A stretch of 64,000 bases of DNA from Paenibacillus chitinolyticus NBRC 15660 (GTDB taxonomy: Bacteria > Bacillota > Bacilli > Paenibacillales > NBRC-103111). The notes beneath the pieces are model-generated. The model was not told the origin of the DNA. It saw only the letters and a program-made list of their open reading frames with translations, and made no database searches. The position numbers were made by a program, and so were the translations under genes. Each line of letters begins with the position of its first letter. Positions within the stretch are counted from its first letter, which is position 1. Below are positions 34,762-43,287 of this stretch, piece after piece. Location of the stretch: NCBI RefSeq assembly GCF_000739915.1, contig NZ_BBJT01000008.1, forward strand, positions 1 to 64,000, in the 5' to 3' direction.

Positions 34762-35718
34762 CTATTTCAATCTTACGCGCGGGTCCGCCACGCGGTAGAG
34801 CAGATCGGCGATCAGGTTGCTGATCACGGTCAAGGTCGCGATAAAGATCGTGAACCCCATTAAGACCGGATAATCCCGTACGGAAAAAGCCTGCATGTAC
34901 ACCTGCCCGATCCCCGGCCAGTTAAAGATTTTCTCCGTAATGATCGCTCCTCCGAACAAGGAAGGGATCTCGAAGCCGAGCAGAGTGATGGCGGGCAACA
35001 GCGCATTGCGCAGCGCGTGCTTATATACGACCGTCTTCTCCTTGAGCCCCTTGGCTCTGGCGGTCCGGATAAAATCCTGCTTGATGACCTCCAGCAAATT
35101 CGTCCGGAAATACCGGGTCAGCGAGCCGACGCTCAGCATCGTGAGGACAGCGACCGGGAGGGCCATGTGGCGGATGACTTCCCATACGTAAGCCAGGCCC
35201 GTCGTTGTGCTGCCGGTCGTGATTTTTCCTCCCGGCGGAAACCATCCGAGGTCGACCGCGAGCAGTTTAATAATGAGCAGCCCCACGAAAAAAGCCGGAA
35301 GCGACATGGCGGCGAAGACCAGAAACGTAATCAGGGCGTCAAACCAGGAATACTGCTTCGTAGCCGAGAAGACCCCGATCGCTATCGCGATCAGCCACGT
35401 GAAAATCATGGAGGTGAACGCGATCAGAAAGGAATTGCCGATAAAGCTGACGACCAGCGAGGTCACCGACTGCTGGTACTGCAGCGAGAAGCCCAGATCG
35501 CCCTTCAGCAGATTGCCCAGCCAAATAAAATAGCGCTCGACGACCGGCTTATCCAGTCCGTACAGCTCTTTCAGCTCGATCTTGCGCTCCATTGACAGCT
35601 TCGGGTTGGAATCGACAAAGTCGCCGGGCGTCAGCGCATACAGCATAAAAATAAGCATGGATGCCCCGATCAGGGTGATCAGCATATAAATCAATCGTTT
35701 GATTACGTAAGACTTCAT
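34762..35718 (-). CDS. Oligopeptide ABC transporter permease (OppB-type)
   Basis: A 318-residue permease. It starts with the family N-terminal helix KRLIYMLITLIGASMLIFMLYALTPGD. Its conserved loop is FIRTARAKGLKEKTVVYKHALRNALLPAITLLG. The C-terminus has TEKIFNWPGIGQVYMQAFSVRDYPVLMG and ends with DLLYRVADPRVRLK. It forms the translocation pore with the OppC-type gene, whose start is 12 bases downstream. A short stem-loop lies between this gene and the binding-protein gene upstream. Confidence 0.94.
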   Translation of the reverse strand: MKSYVIKRLIYMLITLIGASMLIFMLYALTPGDFVDSNPKLSMERKIELKELYGLDKPVVERYFIWLGNLLKGDLGFSLQYQQSVTSLVVSFIGNSFLIAFTSMIFTWLIAIAIGVFSATKQYSWFDALITFLVFAAMSLPAFFVGLLIIKLLAVDLGWFPPGGKITTGSTTTGLAYVWEVIRHMALPVAVLTMLSVGSLTRYFRTNLLEVIKQDFIRTARAKGLKEKTVVYKHALRNALLPAITLLGFEIPSLFGGAIITEKIFNWPGIGQVYMQAFSVRDYPVLMGFTIFIATLTVISNLIADLLYRVADPRVRLK

Positions 35719-35738
35719 TGTGTACCTCCCAAGAAAGA

Positions 35739-35760
35739 TGCCCAGCCTGTAAGCTGGGCA
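35739..35760 (-). terminator. Intercistronic stem-loop in the opp operon
   Basis: TGCCCAGC (35739-35746) pairs with GCTGGGCA (35753-35760). It sits between the binding-protein stop and the first permease start, with no long U run. It probably acts as an attenuator or mRNA stabiliser, giving more binding protein than permease. Confidence 0.6.
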
Positions 35761-35793
35761 TTACTCTTTCCGCTATTGATAGGATGGAAAAGA

Positions 35794-37518
35794 CTACTCG
35801 ATCTTCAGCTTAGGCAGGCTGGAGGAAATGCCCGTGTAGCCGTTCGGTTTGAAGCCTTCGATTCTCGCGTTATGCGCGGAAATGATTTTCCGGTAAGTCA
35901 GGAGGATAAACGGCGGATCGTCGGACAGTTCCTTGTACAACTCTTTATAAGTCGTTTTTCTCTGCTCGATATCAAAGGAAGAGATTCCTTTCTCGATCAG
36001 CTCATCGACTTTCGGATTCGCATAGCCGTTCGTATCGGTAAAGCTGCTTTTGTTCTTCGAGTAGAAACTGATGACACCGTCGGACGGATCGGGCAGCATC
36101 GTGGTCGAGAAGGAAGCCAGATCGTGATCGCCTTTGCTTGTTCTCGCCAGCAGGGCGTTGTAGTCCATCAGTTCCGTTTCGAGCTGGATGCCGATGTTCT
36201 TGTAATTTTCTTTGGCAATCGGAACGAGCACGTCGCTGAGCGGGCCTTTCGTCGTGAAATAATGGACGACCAGCTTCGCGCCGTCTTTCTCCCGGATACC
36301 GTCCGCTCCCGGTTTCCAGCCCGCATCGTCGAGAAGCTTCTTCGCTTTTTCCGGATCGAACTTGAACGTATTGACGCCTTCTTCGGTATAAGCCCAGGAA
36401 GCGGGAGAAATCGGCACGTTCGCTACCTGGCCGTAGCCCTGGTAAGCGGCTGCGACGATTTTGTCGCGGTCCAGGCCGTAAATAAACGCCTGACGGACGT
36501 TTTTGTCTTTAAAAATCGGCTTGCTGTGGTTGAACTTGATAAAGCTGTAAGCCGTAGAAGTATAAATGTTTACGTTCGCGTAGCCGAGGCCTTTGAGAAG
36601 CTCCAGGCTGTCGTCGTTGGCCGGATAAGCGCTGTAATCCACTTCTCCGGTCTGGAAAAATTGCGTCGCGTCACCGGAGGTCGTTTTATAAATAAAATGT
36701 TCCACGGACGGCTTGCCGCCGAAGTAGTTTTCGTTCGCGATAAAACGGACTTCCTGTCCAGGAATGAATTTCTCCAGTTTGTACGGACCCGTTCCCACCG
36801 GCTTGGTATGGAGCGTTTTTATGTATTCGAGATTGCCCGGTGTGTAGTTTTTGCCGTAGTAGGCTTTGGAAAGAACCTGGCCGCCCAGCAGCAGAAGCGC
36901 TCTGGCGTTAGCTTTCTCCGTCGTGATTTCGATCGTTTGCGGATCAATGACCTTGATGCCTTCGATTGTGGAGGCTTTGCCCTCTTTATAAGCCTGGCCG
37001 CCTTTAACGGCCGTTTCCGTAATATCCGTTTCGCCGTCGTAAGCTTTGTCGTAGAGCACGCTCAGAGTGAACGCCACGTCATCCGCGGTCAGCGGGGAAC
37101 CGTCGCTGAATTTAAGGTCTTTTTTAAGATGGAACGTATACTTAAGCCCGTCCTGGGAGATATCCCATTTCTCGGCCAGAGCCGGGATCGGCTTACCGGT
37201 TTCGTCGATGTCGACCAGCGGCGAGAACATGACCGAGGTTACGTTGCCGTCATAGCCGTTGTGATAGAAATAAGGATTGAACACGCCGCCGGGTTCCGTG
37301 AGCGTAACCACGACCGTATCCTTCCTTGCGGTAGCGGCGGCCGGCGACTTGGATTTGTCGGTTGCGGCAATAAACTGATTTGCGCCCGTCTGCTGTTTGG
37401 CCTGGTCGTCCGTTTTCGGCGCTTCCGATGCGCCGGGTGTTCCGGAGCTGCTGCAAGCCGACAAGGCCAGTGAAGCAGCCAAAATCAGACTAACCGCGTA
37501 TGAAGCTCTTTTTTTCAT
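35794..37518 (-). CDS. Oligopeptide-binding lipoprotein (OppA/DppA-type)
   Basis: A 574-residue family-5 solute-binding protein. The signal peptide RASYAVSLILAASLALSAC gives a lipobox Cys near residue 22, followed by a Ser/Gly/Lys-rich linker of about 50 residues. The mature part shows SBP family-5 features: VVVTLTEPGGVFNPYFYHNGYDG, LAEKWDISQDGLKYTFHLKKDLKFSDGSPLTADDVAFTL, GTGPYKLEKF and VRQAFIYGLDRDKIV. First gene of the five-gene importer, preceded by GGGGAGGAACAATC. It probably binds a peptide, nickel complex or glycoside; the ligand class cannot be told. Confidence 0.93.
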   Translation of the reverse strand: MKKRASYAVSLILAASLALSACSSSGTPGASEAPKTDDQAKQQTGANQFIAATDKSKSPAAATARKDTVVVTLTEPGGVFNPYFYHNGYDGNVTSVMFSPLVDIDETGKPIPALAEKWDISQDGLKYTFHLKKDLKFSDGSPLTADDVAFTLSVLYDKAYDGETDITETAVKGGQAYKEGKASTIEGIKVIDPQTIEITTEKANARALLLLGGQVLSKAYYGKNYTPGNLEYIKTLHTKPVGTGPYKLEKFIPGQEVRFIANENYFGGKPSVEHFIYKTTSGDATQFFQTGEVDYSAYPANDDSLELLKGLGYANVNIYTSTAYSFIKFNHSKPIFKDKNVRQAFIYGLDRDKIVAAAYQGYGQVANVPISPASWAYTEEGVNTFKFDPEKAKKLLDDAGWKPGADGIREKDGAKLVVHYFTTKGPLSDVLVPIAKENYKNIGIQLETELMDYNALLARTSKGDHDLASFSTTMLPDPSDGVISFYSKNKSSFTDTNGYANPKVDELIEKGISSFDIEQRKTTYKELYKELSDDPPFILLTYRKIISAHNARIEGFKPNGYTGISSSLPKLKIE

Positions 37519-37773
37519 GATTGTTCCTCCCCGTTTTTAAGCTGCATCCCATCCGAATGCTAATTTCTTAATATCCTATTGGTAAAGTAGGAATTAATCT
37601 ATCGCCATTATAGGAGGATTTTTCGGTTCTGTAAATAGGGAACTTTAAAAATTTTCTCCGAAAACAGTACCTCTAAACACTCGATAGGTGTTATCCGCCA
37701 ACAAAATCATTTTATGGGCATTTTCCCCTTTAGTGGTTTATACTACAATCTGTTAAGGAGGTGCTGTATCTAA

Positions 37774-37950
37774 ATGGAATTCATAGAAACAGGACTAAAA
37801 CTATTTGTTTATATAATAGTTATTTCACTATTCTTTACTTTGGTAGGGTTCCTAGTCAAAAAATATCTAAGTGACTTCTTTCAAGGTTTTTCTGAAATAA
37901 TAATAAAAATATTTAGTTCAATTAAAGAAATTTTTAGAAAAACGGGCTAA
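37774..37950 (+). CDS. Small membrane peptide, unknown function
   Basis: A 58-codon frame begins at ATG 37774 behind AAGGAGGTG. It encodes a single hydrophobic helix (LFVYIIVISLFFTLVGFLV, residues about 10-28) and then a Lys-containing amphipathic tail (KKYLSDFFQGF, KIFSSIKEIFRKTG). It is AT-rich compared with neighbours. The stop codon lies inside a 10-bp inverted repeat (37941-37950 with 37959-37968). Holin-like, bacteriocin-like or type I toxin-like peptides have this shape. I do not recognise the sequence. Confidence 0.55.
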   Translation: MEFIETGLKLFVYIIVISLFFTLVGFLVKKYLSDFFQGFSEIIIKIFSSIKEIFRKTG

Positions 37951-38291
37951 CCCTATTGTTAGCCCGTTGAACCTGTTGAGAACCCCCGCTACTCTAAGCA
38001 TAGCGATTCAGACTGATGATTCTGGGGCCGCTTATTACGGCGACATATTCCTCAGCGCGGGCTGTTTCAATCATTTCAGTAAAGGTCAATTTATGATCGT
38101 TTACGCCGAATGATAACCGAATAAAAGCAGCACAAAAAAGACGCCCGGCCGGAAAAAGCGGGAGTCTTTGTTTCGGGGGCGGGCGGCCTTCGAAGAGAGC
38201 GCCCGCTTATTCAGTTGCCGGTTCGAGGGCGGCTTGATACCCACTCGGCCCGGTGTACCCGCGGGTTTCCCACCTCGCTGCCGATAGGCCG
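37951..38291. other. Gap after the small peptide
   Basis: About 340 bases. The left part holds the inverted repeat of the small peptide gene. At 38137-38169 a stem flanked by A and T runs is a leftward terminator for the membrane protein at 38292. A leftward open frame of about 40 codons ends near 37999 but lacks a start and ribosome site. Confidence 0.5.
38134..38169 (-). terminator. Terminator of the HPP-like membrane gene
   Basis: AAAGACGCCC (38137-38146) pairs with GGGAGTCTTT (38160-38169) apart from one mismatch, with six U when read leftward. Confidence 0.7.
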
Positions 38292-38771
38292 TTACCCCGC
38301 GGCCTCTTCCGAACCGGGCGCAAGCTTGCTTCCGCTTCGGAAGGTCACCATCAGCAGCTTATGCACGAAATCGGCGGCCAGCAGCGTCACCGTCAGCCCT
38401 GCCAAAGACAAGGCGACGGCGAGAGGTACGTCCCAGATGCGGGGAGTCTCCGTAAAAAAGGGAATCAGGGAAACGGCGAGAATCGGAGGCGCGTTCCATT
38501 TGACCTTGTTCAGCCAAATGATGATCAGCGTATTGACGAAAAGTGCCAAAATGCCGGGAACAAGGTAATAAATCAGGGTGCCCACGACCGTGGCCAGCAC
38601 AGCTCCCGCCGAAATGGAACTCATCGCTTTCGCGTTGAACGGGCGGGAAATAAACAGGAAGCTGAATGCCCCCAGCGCGGGGAAGAACAGTCCGTGCATA
38701 GCCGGGTAGTGCTTCGAGATCCCGTAGATAAGCATGATGTAGAGCGCTACACCGATTATTTTCACATTCAT
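38292..38771 (-). CDS. Integral membrane protein, HPP-like
   Basis: A 159-residue protein with about five hydrophobic segments and a short charged C-terminus. The arrangement GLFFPALGAFSFLFISRPF, AGAVLATVVGTLIYYLVPGIL, NAPPILAVSLIPFFTETP, LAVALSLAGLTVTLLAADFVHKLL resembles the small HPP-type membrane proteins, but the HPP tripeptide itself is replaced by APP, so the family call is tentative. AGAAAGGAAC lies before ATG 38771. The gene is separated from the small gene upstream by a terminator. Confidence 0.7.
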   Translation of the reverse strand: MNVKIIGVALYIMLIYGISKHYPAMHGLFFPALGAFSFLFISRPFNAKAMSSISAGAVLATVVGTLIYYLVPGILALFVNTLIIIWLNKVKWNAPPILAVSLIPFFTETPRIWDVPLAVALSLAGLTVTLLAADFVHKLLMVTFRSGSKLAPGSEEAAG

Positions 38772-38800
38772 GACGGACGGGTTCCTTTCTCAAGCGAAAA

Positions 38801-38829
38801 ACACCAAGTCCCGGAAGCGGGCTTGGTGT
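38801..38829 (-). terminator. Terminator of the 56-residue gene
   Basis: ACACCAAG plus CCC (38801-38812) pairs with GGG plus CTTGGTGT (38819-38829). Read leftward it is followed by five U. It separates the small gene from the HPP-like gene. Confidence 0.75.
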
Positions 38830-38871
38830 CTTCCTCTCCTTTATAGGTAATTTCAAGGGTTTCAGGAAGAT

Positions 38872-39042
38872 TTACGAGTTTCTTTGAAGTTCATATTCGT
38901 TCTGATGCAGCTCTTTAATCATGTTTCTCAGAAAGCTGCTTTCCTGCATACCGAGACCTTTCGTATTGTCTTTTGCAATCATGTCTCCGATGGTACGCTT
39001 TAAAATCTCACTGCGCCGTCCCAACATTTCAGCATACGTCAA
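38872..39042 (-). CDS. Small soluble protein, 56 aa, unknown
   Basis: A 56-codon frame runs from TTG 39042 (GGGAG upstream; a stop codon lies 9 bases before it) to 38872. It encodes a mostly helical charged protein (TYAEMLGRRSEILKRTIGDM, then GLGMQESSFLRNMIKELHQN). It is followed by a good terminator, which supports a real gene. I do not recognise the family. It has two possible later ATG starts. Confidence 0.55.
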   Translation of the reverse strand: MTYAEMLGRRSEILKRTIGDMIAKDNTKGLGMQESSFLRNMIKELHQNEYELQRNS

Positions 39043-39263
39043 TCCAAGTCAACTCCCGGTTCGTTTATTCGTGTGTAAAACACTCTTATAAGTATAAAGA
39101 AGGAAGCCGGTTTTGGAAAACGGACTCAGCCCCGCTGACGGTGGCTCACCCGCGCTCACCCCCGACGAGGCGTACTGAGCCGTGACGTTCGGAAACATCC
39201 TCCGGTATCCTCCCATATCCTGCCGCGAATCCCACGGGTACGGACGGAAGGCGAGCCGGAAAT

Positions 39264-40166
39264 CTACCGGAGCCCGTTTCTCAGCCGCTCCACAAACGTC
39301 TTGGAAACCCGCGGGAAATGGCGCCCTTCCGCGCGCACCCAGCCCAGGTAAACCGGCTGACCCGCCTTGAACTCCAGCTCCGCCGTCAGCATGTTGACTT
39401 CCGTGAACAAGGGGGCCCATTCCCGCCGGAAGGAATAATCCATCCCCACGGTTACCGCATTCTGCTCTTCCACCGCCTTGCGGATGGCGTCCGTATTGTT
39501 GGTCGTGAATAAAATGTCCACCTCGCCGTGCTCCGCGGCGAACCGGTTCATAAACCACCGCACGTATTCGTCGTTATACAGCACGACAGGCTGGGTGCGG
39601 AGCATTTCGGGCGTGACGGCACCCCGGTAAGCCAACGGAGACTTATCGCTCATGCCCACGACCATTTTTCCTTCCAGCAGCCGTTCGAAGGTCACGCCCT
39701 CGCTTTTTTTCAGCAGACTCTCGAACAATATGATAAAACCGATGTCCAGCCGGTTATGGCGGATGTCATCGAGAATTTCCTGCGAGCCTTTCTCCGCGAT
39801 TTCCATCCGCACCAGCGGGTAATCTTGCTTGAACCCCGCGACGGCATCGACCAGAAGGGACATCGGTCCCGGAATGGTGCCTATGCGAAGCTCCCCGCTC
39901 AGGGTCTCGCCCCAGACCCGCGCGGCTTCTTTGAGCTCGTCCAGCTTGCTGAGCACTTCGAACGCCTTGCCGATGATTACCTTGCCTTCGGCCGTCGGAA
40001 CCGCGCCCATCCGCGAGCGCGCGAACAGAACGACCCCGAGCTCGCTTTCCAGGTGAGTGATGGACTGGCTGACCGCGGACAAGGACACGTGCAGATTGCG
40101 TGCGGCGCTAGTGATCGATCCCGTTTTCGCCACTTCGACGATGTATTCCAACTGCTCCAGATGCAA
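39264..40166 (-). CDS. LysR-family transcriptional regulator
   Basis: A 300-residue LysR regulator. The N-terminal winged helix is clear (LEQLEYIVEVAKTGSITSAARNLHVSLSAVSQSITHLESELGVVLFARS). The effector-binding domain starts at GELRIGTIPGPMSLLVDAVAGFKQDYPLVRMEI. TTG 40166 behind GGAAGGGGGCGG is the most likely start; an upstream GTG would overlap that site. It is divergent from the SDR gene, with a 180-base gap, so the SDR is its probable target. Confidence 0.9.
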   Translation of the reverse strand: MHLEQLEYIVEVAKTGSITSAARNLHVSLSAVSQSITHLESELGVVLFARSRMGAVPTAEGKVIIGKAFEVLSKLDELKEAARVWGETLSGELRIGTIPGPMSLLVDAVAGFKQDYPLVRMEIAEKGSQEILDDIRHNRLDIGFIILFESLLKKSEGVTFERLLEGKMVVGMSDKSPLAYRGAVTPEMLRTQPVVLYNDEYVRWFMNRFAAEHGEVDILFTTNNTDAIRKAVEEQNAVTVGMDYSFRREWAPLFTEVNMLTAELEFKAGQPVYLGWVRAEGRHFPRVSKTFVERLRNGLR

Positions 40167-40344
40167 AATTCCGCCCCCTTCCTTAAGCACGGCTTAAGTA
40201 TAGCTTACTAAGTTTAAATAGTTCTATAGGAATAAAAGCGATACAATACAAGCAAGATGATGAGGACTTGCCCCATGGCAGGACCTCCTGGATTACACGG
40301 CCGTAACGACCGTTCACCCTACTTGAGAAACGGAGAGATACCTC

Positions 40345-41088
40345 ATGAGATTTACCGATAAAGTAGCCATCGTAACCGGAGGAGCCAGCGGAATCGGAGA
40401 AGCGACGGTCCGCCTGTTCGCCCGGGAAGGCGCCAAAGTCGTCATCGCGGACTTTTCCGACCGCGGCCAGACCGTAGCCGACGAGCTGAAAGCGGAGGGC
40501 CGCGAAGCCCTGTTCGTCAAAACCGACGTCACCAAAGAAGACGACGTTAAACATATGGTTGCCGAAACGGTCAAACAATACGGCAAGCTGGATATTTTAT
40601 TTGCCAATGCGGGCATTGCCAAAGACGGCCCCGCCGACAAGCTGAGCTGGGAAGCCTGGCAGAAGACCATCGACATCAACCTGTCCGGCGTATTCCTCAG
40701 CGACAAATACGCGCTGGAACAGATGCTCGCCCAGGGAACCGGCGGCGCAATCGTCAACTGCGGCTCCATCCACAGCCACGTCGGCAAAGCCGGCGTCACC
40801 GCGTACGCTTCCGCGAAAGGCGGCGTGAAGCTGCTAACGCAAACGCTGGGCATCGACTATGCGCAGCATGGCATCCGTGTGAACGCCGTATGCCCCGGCT
40901 ACATCGACACGCCGCTGATCGCGGGACGCACCCAGGCCATCACGGACCACCTCACGGCCCTGCATCCGATGGGTCGCCTCGGCAAGCCGGAAGAGGTCGC
41001 GAAAGCGGTGCTGTTCCTCGCCAGCGACGACGCCTCGTTCGTGACCGGCACGACGCTGCTCGTGGACGGCGGATACACCGCCCAGTAA
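40345..41088 (+). CDS. Short-chain dehydrogenase/reductase
   Basis: A 247-residue classical SDR. The nucleotide-binding TGGASGIGE (8-16), NAGIA near 88, catalytic Ser in CGSIHSHVG, YASAKGG giving YxxxK near 152-156, PGYIDTP near 182 and the C-terminal DDASFVTGTTLLVDGGYTAQ are all present. The Asp in VVIADFSDR after the second strand points to NAD preference. Substrate could be an acyl, sugar or alcohol compound. It is transcribed away from the LysR regulator and ends in a strong terminator. Confidence 0.94.
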   Translation: MRFTDKVAIVTGGASGIGEATVRLFAREGAKVVIADFSDRGQTVADELKAEGREALFVKTDVTKEDDVKHMVAETVKQYGKLDILFANAGIAKDGPADKLSWEAWQKTIDINLSGVFLSDKYALEQMLAQGTGGAIVNCGSIHSHVGKAGVTAYASAKGGVKLLTQTLGIDYAQHGIRVNAVCPGYIDTPLIAGRTQAITDHLTALHPMGRLGKPEEVAKAVLFLASDDASFVTGTTLLVDGGYTAQ

Positions 41089-41155
41089 CGCGCCGCACGA
41101 TTCGCCGGATTGATATTTCCTGACGGGGAATATCAGCCGGGTTTCATAAACCTTA

Positions 41156-41193
41156 AACCTCCTTAACCGTTTGCCCGGTTAAGGAGGTTTTTT
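41156..41193 (+). terminator. Terminator of the SDR gene
   Basis: A perfect 13-bp stem (AACCTCCTTAACC at 41156-41168 with GGTTAAGGAGGTT at 41177-41189) ends in a run of T. Confidence 0.9.
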
Positions 41194-41270
41194 TGCGGGC
41201 GGAAGCGAGGTCCGCCCTACCGGCTCGTGCAGGCTCTCCCGGCGCGCAGCCGGTATAACCGCGCACAAAA

Positions 41271-41304
41271 AGGCTCACACCCGCCAAACGGGGTGAGCCC
41301 TTTT
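41271..41304 (-). terminator. Leftward terminator after the FNT gene
   Basis: GGCTCAC pairs with GTGAGCC across a GC-rich extension and short loop. Read leftward, five U follow. Confidence 0.6.
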
Positions 41305-41460
41305 GAGGGCACGACTGCGCAAGACCCGGGGCGTTCGCGTCCCGGGCTTTCAATGCGGCGTCCGCCCCTGCCGGCGATGAAGCCCAAGCGACGGCGCTCA
41401 GCTCTGGACTCCGCTGTGCCTCCGCATGAAGCGGACAGCGCTGTGCTCTTTTTTTCACCG

Positions 41461-42252
41461 CTAAGCTTCTTCGTGCTCGTCCATAAACGGCTTGTTCACG
41501 TAGTGATACATAACCGCCATCAGAATACCGCCCCCGATAAGATTGCCGAACGTCACCGGGATCAGATTATGGAGAACTCCGCCCCAGGAAATCGTATCCG
41601 GATGCTCGACCACCAGCGCAATCGCGAACGTACACATATTGGCAATGCTGTGCTCGTAACCGGAGATGAAAAAACAGAACACGAACAGCATCATGGCGAA
41701 CAGCTTCGCCCCGTCCCCTTTGAGCGACATCGGAATAAAAAAGGCCAGACACACGAGCCAATTACAAAGAATGGCCCTGAAAAAAAGTTCAAGCGTAGGC
41801 GCGTTCATCTTTTTTTCCGCCACGCTTAGAAGGAATCCGTTCACGTTGTGCTCCCTGAAAAGCCCCGTCGCCAAAATCAGCAGCGCGAACGCCACGGCTC
41901 CGAGAATGTTGCCTCCGTAGCTTGTCAGCCATAATCGGATAACCTCCGGCCAGCGAAGCTTCCGTCTTAACGCGGCAAACGTATAGTAGAACGTGTTTCC
42001 CGTAAAAAGATCACCGCCGCCGTACGAGATCAGAATGATCGCGGCGCCGAAAGTGATCGCGGCCATCGGATACGTGAACGGGGAATGTTCCAGGTAGAAG
42101 AAACTTCCCGTCTTGAACGCGACGATAACCCCGAACCCGATAAACATGCTCGCCAGCGCGGAACGGGATAAATAGCGGAGCTTGCTCTGCTTGTAAATTT
42201 TCATTTTTTTCATCGCCAGCTTCTCAACTTGCAGCAGCGGCTGTACTTCCAT
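41461..42252 (-). CDS. Formate/nitrite transporter family channel
   Basis: A 263-residue FNT protein with six membrane helices that conducts small monocarboxylate or nitrite anions as a pentamer. The family signatures are present: ISYGGGDLFTGNTFYY, AILCNWLVCLAFFIPMS and the GYEHSIANM motif. ATG 42252 follows GGAGGGAGAG. No formate lyase or nitrite reductase gene is adjacent, so the anion cannot be assigned; FNT genes alone often serve formate or nitrite export. Confidence 0.92.
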   Translation of the reverse strand: MEVQPLLQVEKLAMKKMKIYKQSKLRYLSRSALASMFIGFGVIVAFKTGSFFYLEHSPFTYPMAAITFGAAIILISYGGGDLFTGNTFYYTFAALRRKLRWPEVIRLWLTSYGGNILGAVAFALLILATGLFREHNVNGFLLSVAEKKMNAPTLELFFRAILCNWLVCLAFFIPMSLKGDGAKLFAMMLFVFCFFISGYEHSIANMCTFAIALVVEHPDTISWGGVLHNLIPVTFGNLIGGGILMAVMYHYVNKPFMDEHEEA

Positions 42253-42566
42253 AGTCCGGTCTCTCCCTCCACGGCGAATCCACTAGTTGTGCATATTTTC
42301 CATTCCTATGTAGCTTATTACGAATCCCGTTTTTAATAAAGGTGTCAGATAGATGAAAACTATATTTAATGTTATTCACCATTCTAAACCCGGCTGTACC
42401 ATCCACAAAATAAATGTAAATTAAGGAGAATTTATTGTAAAATCGTTGTATCAATTACTATTATTGGTACAGTCTTACGTTCTAACTGTAGAAAATTCAA
42501 AGATTTCTAGTTACAAAAGTGATCATGCTGGCAATTTAATGTTTGGTTCAAAAGTGAGGACACAAA
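42253..42566. other. AT-rich intergenic region
   Basis: About 310 bases between divergent genes, clearly richer in A and T than the FNT gene. It marks the left edge of an AT-rich patch that continues through the next gene. No coding frame with family features was seen. Confidence 0.5.
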
Positions 42567-43172
42567 ATGAAACTCAACAAAGTTGTAAAAAAACAAAATA
42601 TTATTTTAACTCTGTTAGCAGGCCTTCTCTTAATTTCTAGTTTATATTATTTATTCATTTACAACTCAGTTAAAGATACAATTATCAACACATCTGGAGT
42701 TTACGCATCGTTCGAATCGGAAGATGAGCTTTTCAATAGTGCCGAATTGATCGTATCAGGATCAACTAGTCAGAGTTTCGAGGAAAGAAAAAAAATGATC
42801 ACAACTTTTTCGGTCACTAATGCTATCCAGGATTTTTATACGATCACCGATTTTCAAGTAGAGCATGTTATCAAAGGTAATCTTACACCTAAAACAACGA
42901 TCCAAGTTGGTGAGCCTATTAGTTATTTTCAAGGCTTAACAGGTAAAAGTAAAATAACAAGAGAAAATTATACGGAATTAAAAAAATCGAGTAACTATCT
43001 TCTGTTTCTGAAAAAGAACAGCGGGGGCCTTTATTTCATCATGAATGCAGAGTTCGGAAAATATAACACGGACCATACGGATGCGGACGACGAGAAGTAT
43101 GCCCCCAAACAAACGTTCAGAGAGCAAATGATTCAGGACAAAACGTACGCGCCGCTGAAGCTTGACCGTTAA
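42567..43172 (+). CDS. Membrane-anchored exported protein of unknown function
   Basis: A 201-residue protein with one N-terminal membrane helix (IILTLLAGLLLISSLYYLFI, residues about 12-31) and an extracytoplasmic part. The outer part contains a beta-rich stretch (AELIVSGSTSQSFEE, FQVEHVIKGNLTPKTTIQVGEP). I recall similar hypothetical proteins in Bacillales, and no function is known to me. The gene is AT-rich compared with its neighbours, most strongly in its first 400 bases, which suggests recent arrival. It shares a bidirectional terminator with the dehydrogenase on its right. Confidence 0.7.
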   Translation: MKLNKVVKKQNIILTLLAGLLLISSLYYLFIYNSVKDTIINTSGVYASFESEDELFNSAELIVSGSTSQSFEERKKMITTFSVTNAIQDFYTITDFQVEHVIKGNLTPKTTIQVGEPISYFQGLTGKSKITRENYTELKKSSNYLLFLKKNSGGLYFIMNAEFGKYNTDHTDADDEKYAPKQTFREQMIQDKTYAPLKLDR

Positions 43173-43229
43173 ATCCGGGCACTTAAATTTTTTGGGTCGT
43201 CAAGCAGAATACGCGTGAACAAGCAAGAA

Positions 43230-43278
43230 AAAGAGACACCTCTTTCCGCCTTTTACGGCAGAAAAAAGGTGTCTCTTT
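43230..43278. terminator. Bidirectional terminator
   Basis: AAAGAGACACCT (43230-43241) pairs with AGGTGTCTCTTT (43267-43278) with further pairing in the loop. It lies between a rightward hypothetical gene and the leftward sugar operon. Confidence 0.85.
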
Positions 43279-43287
43279 AAGTGAAGC

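Larger units (their letters stand above)
41089..41460. other. Gap between SDR and FNT genes with two hairpins
   Basis: About 370 bases between convergent genes. It contains the SDR terminator (41156-41193) and a stem-loop at 41271-41304 whose leftward reading ends in U residues, a likely terminator for the FNT gene. No gene seen. Confidence 0.6.

Noticed and set aside
37999-38110. A leftward open frame ending in VISGPRIISLNRYA
   Set aside because: No start codon with a ribosome site and it runs into a terminator. Might be a tail of a lost gene, but evidence is too thin to call.
42446-42640. A rightward 64-codon frame before the AT-rich hypothetical gene
   Set aside because: No ribosome site, it overlaps the better supported gene start at 42567, and its product has no motif.
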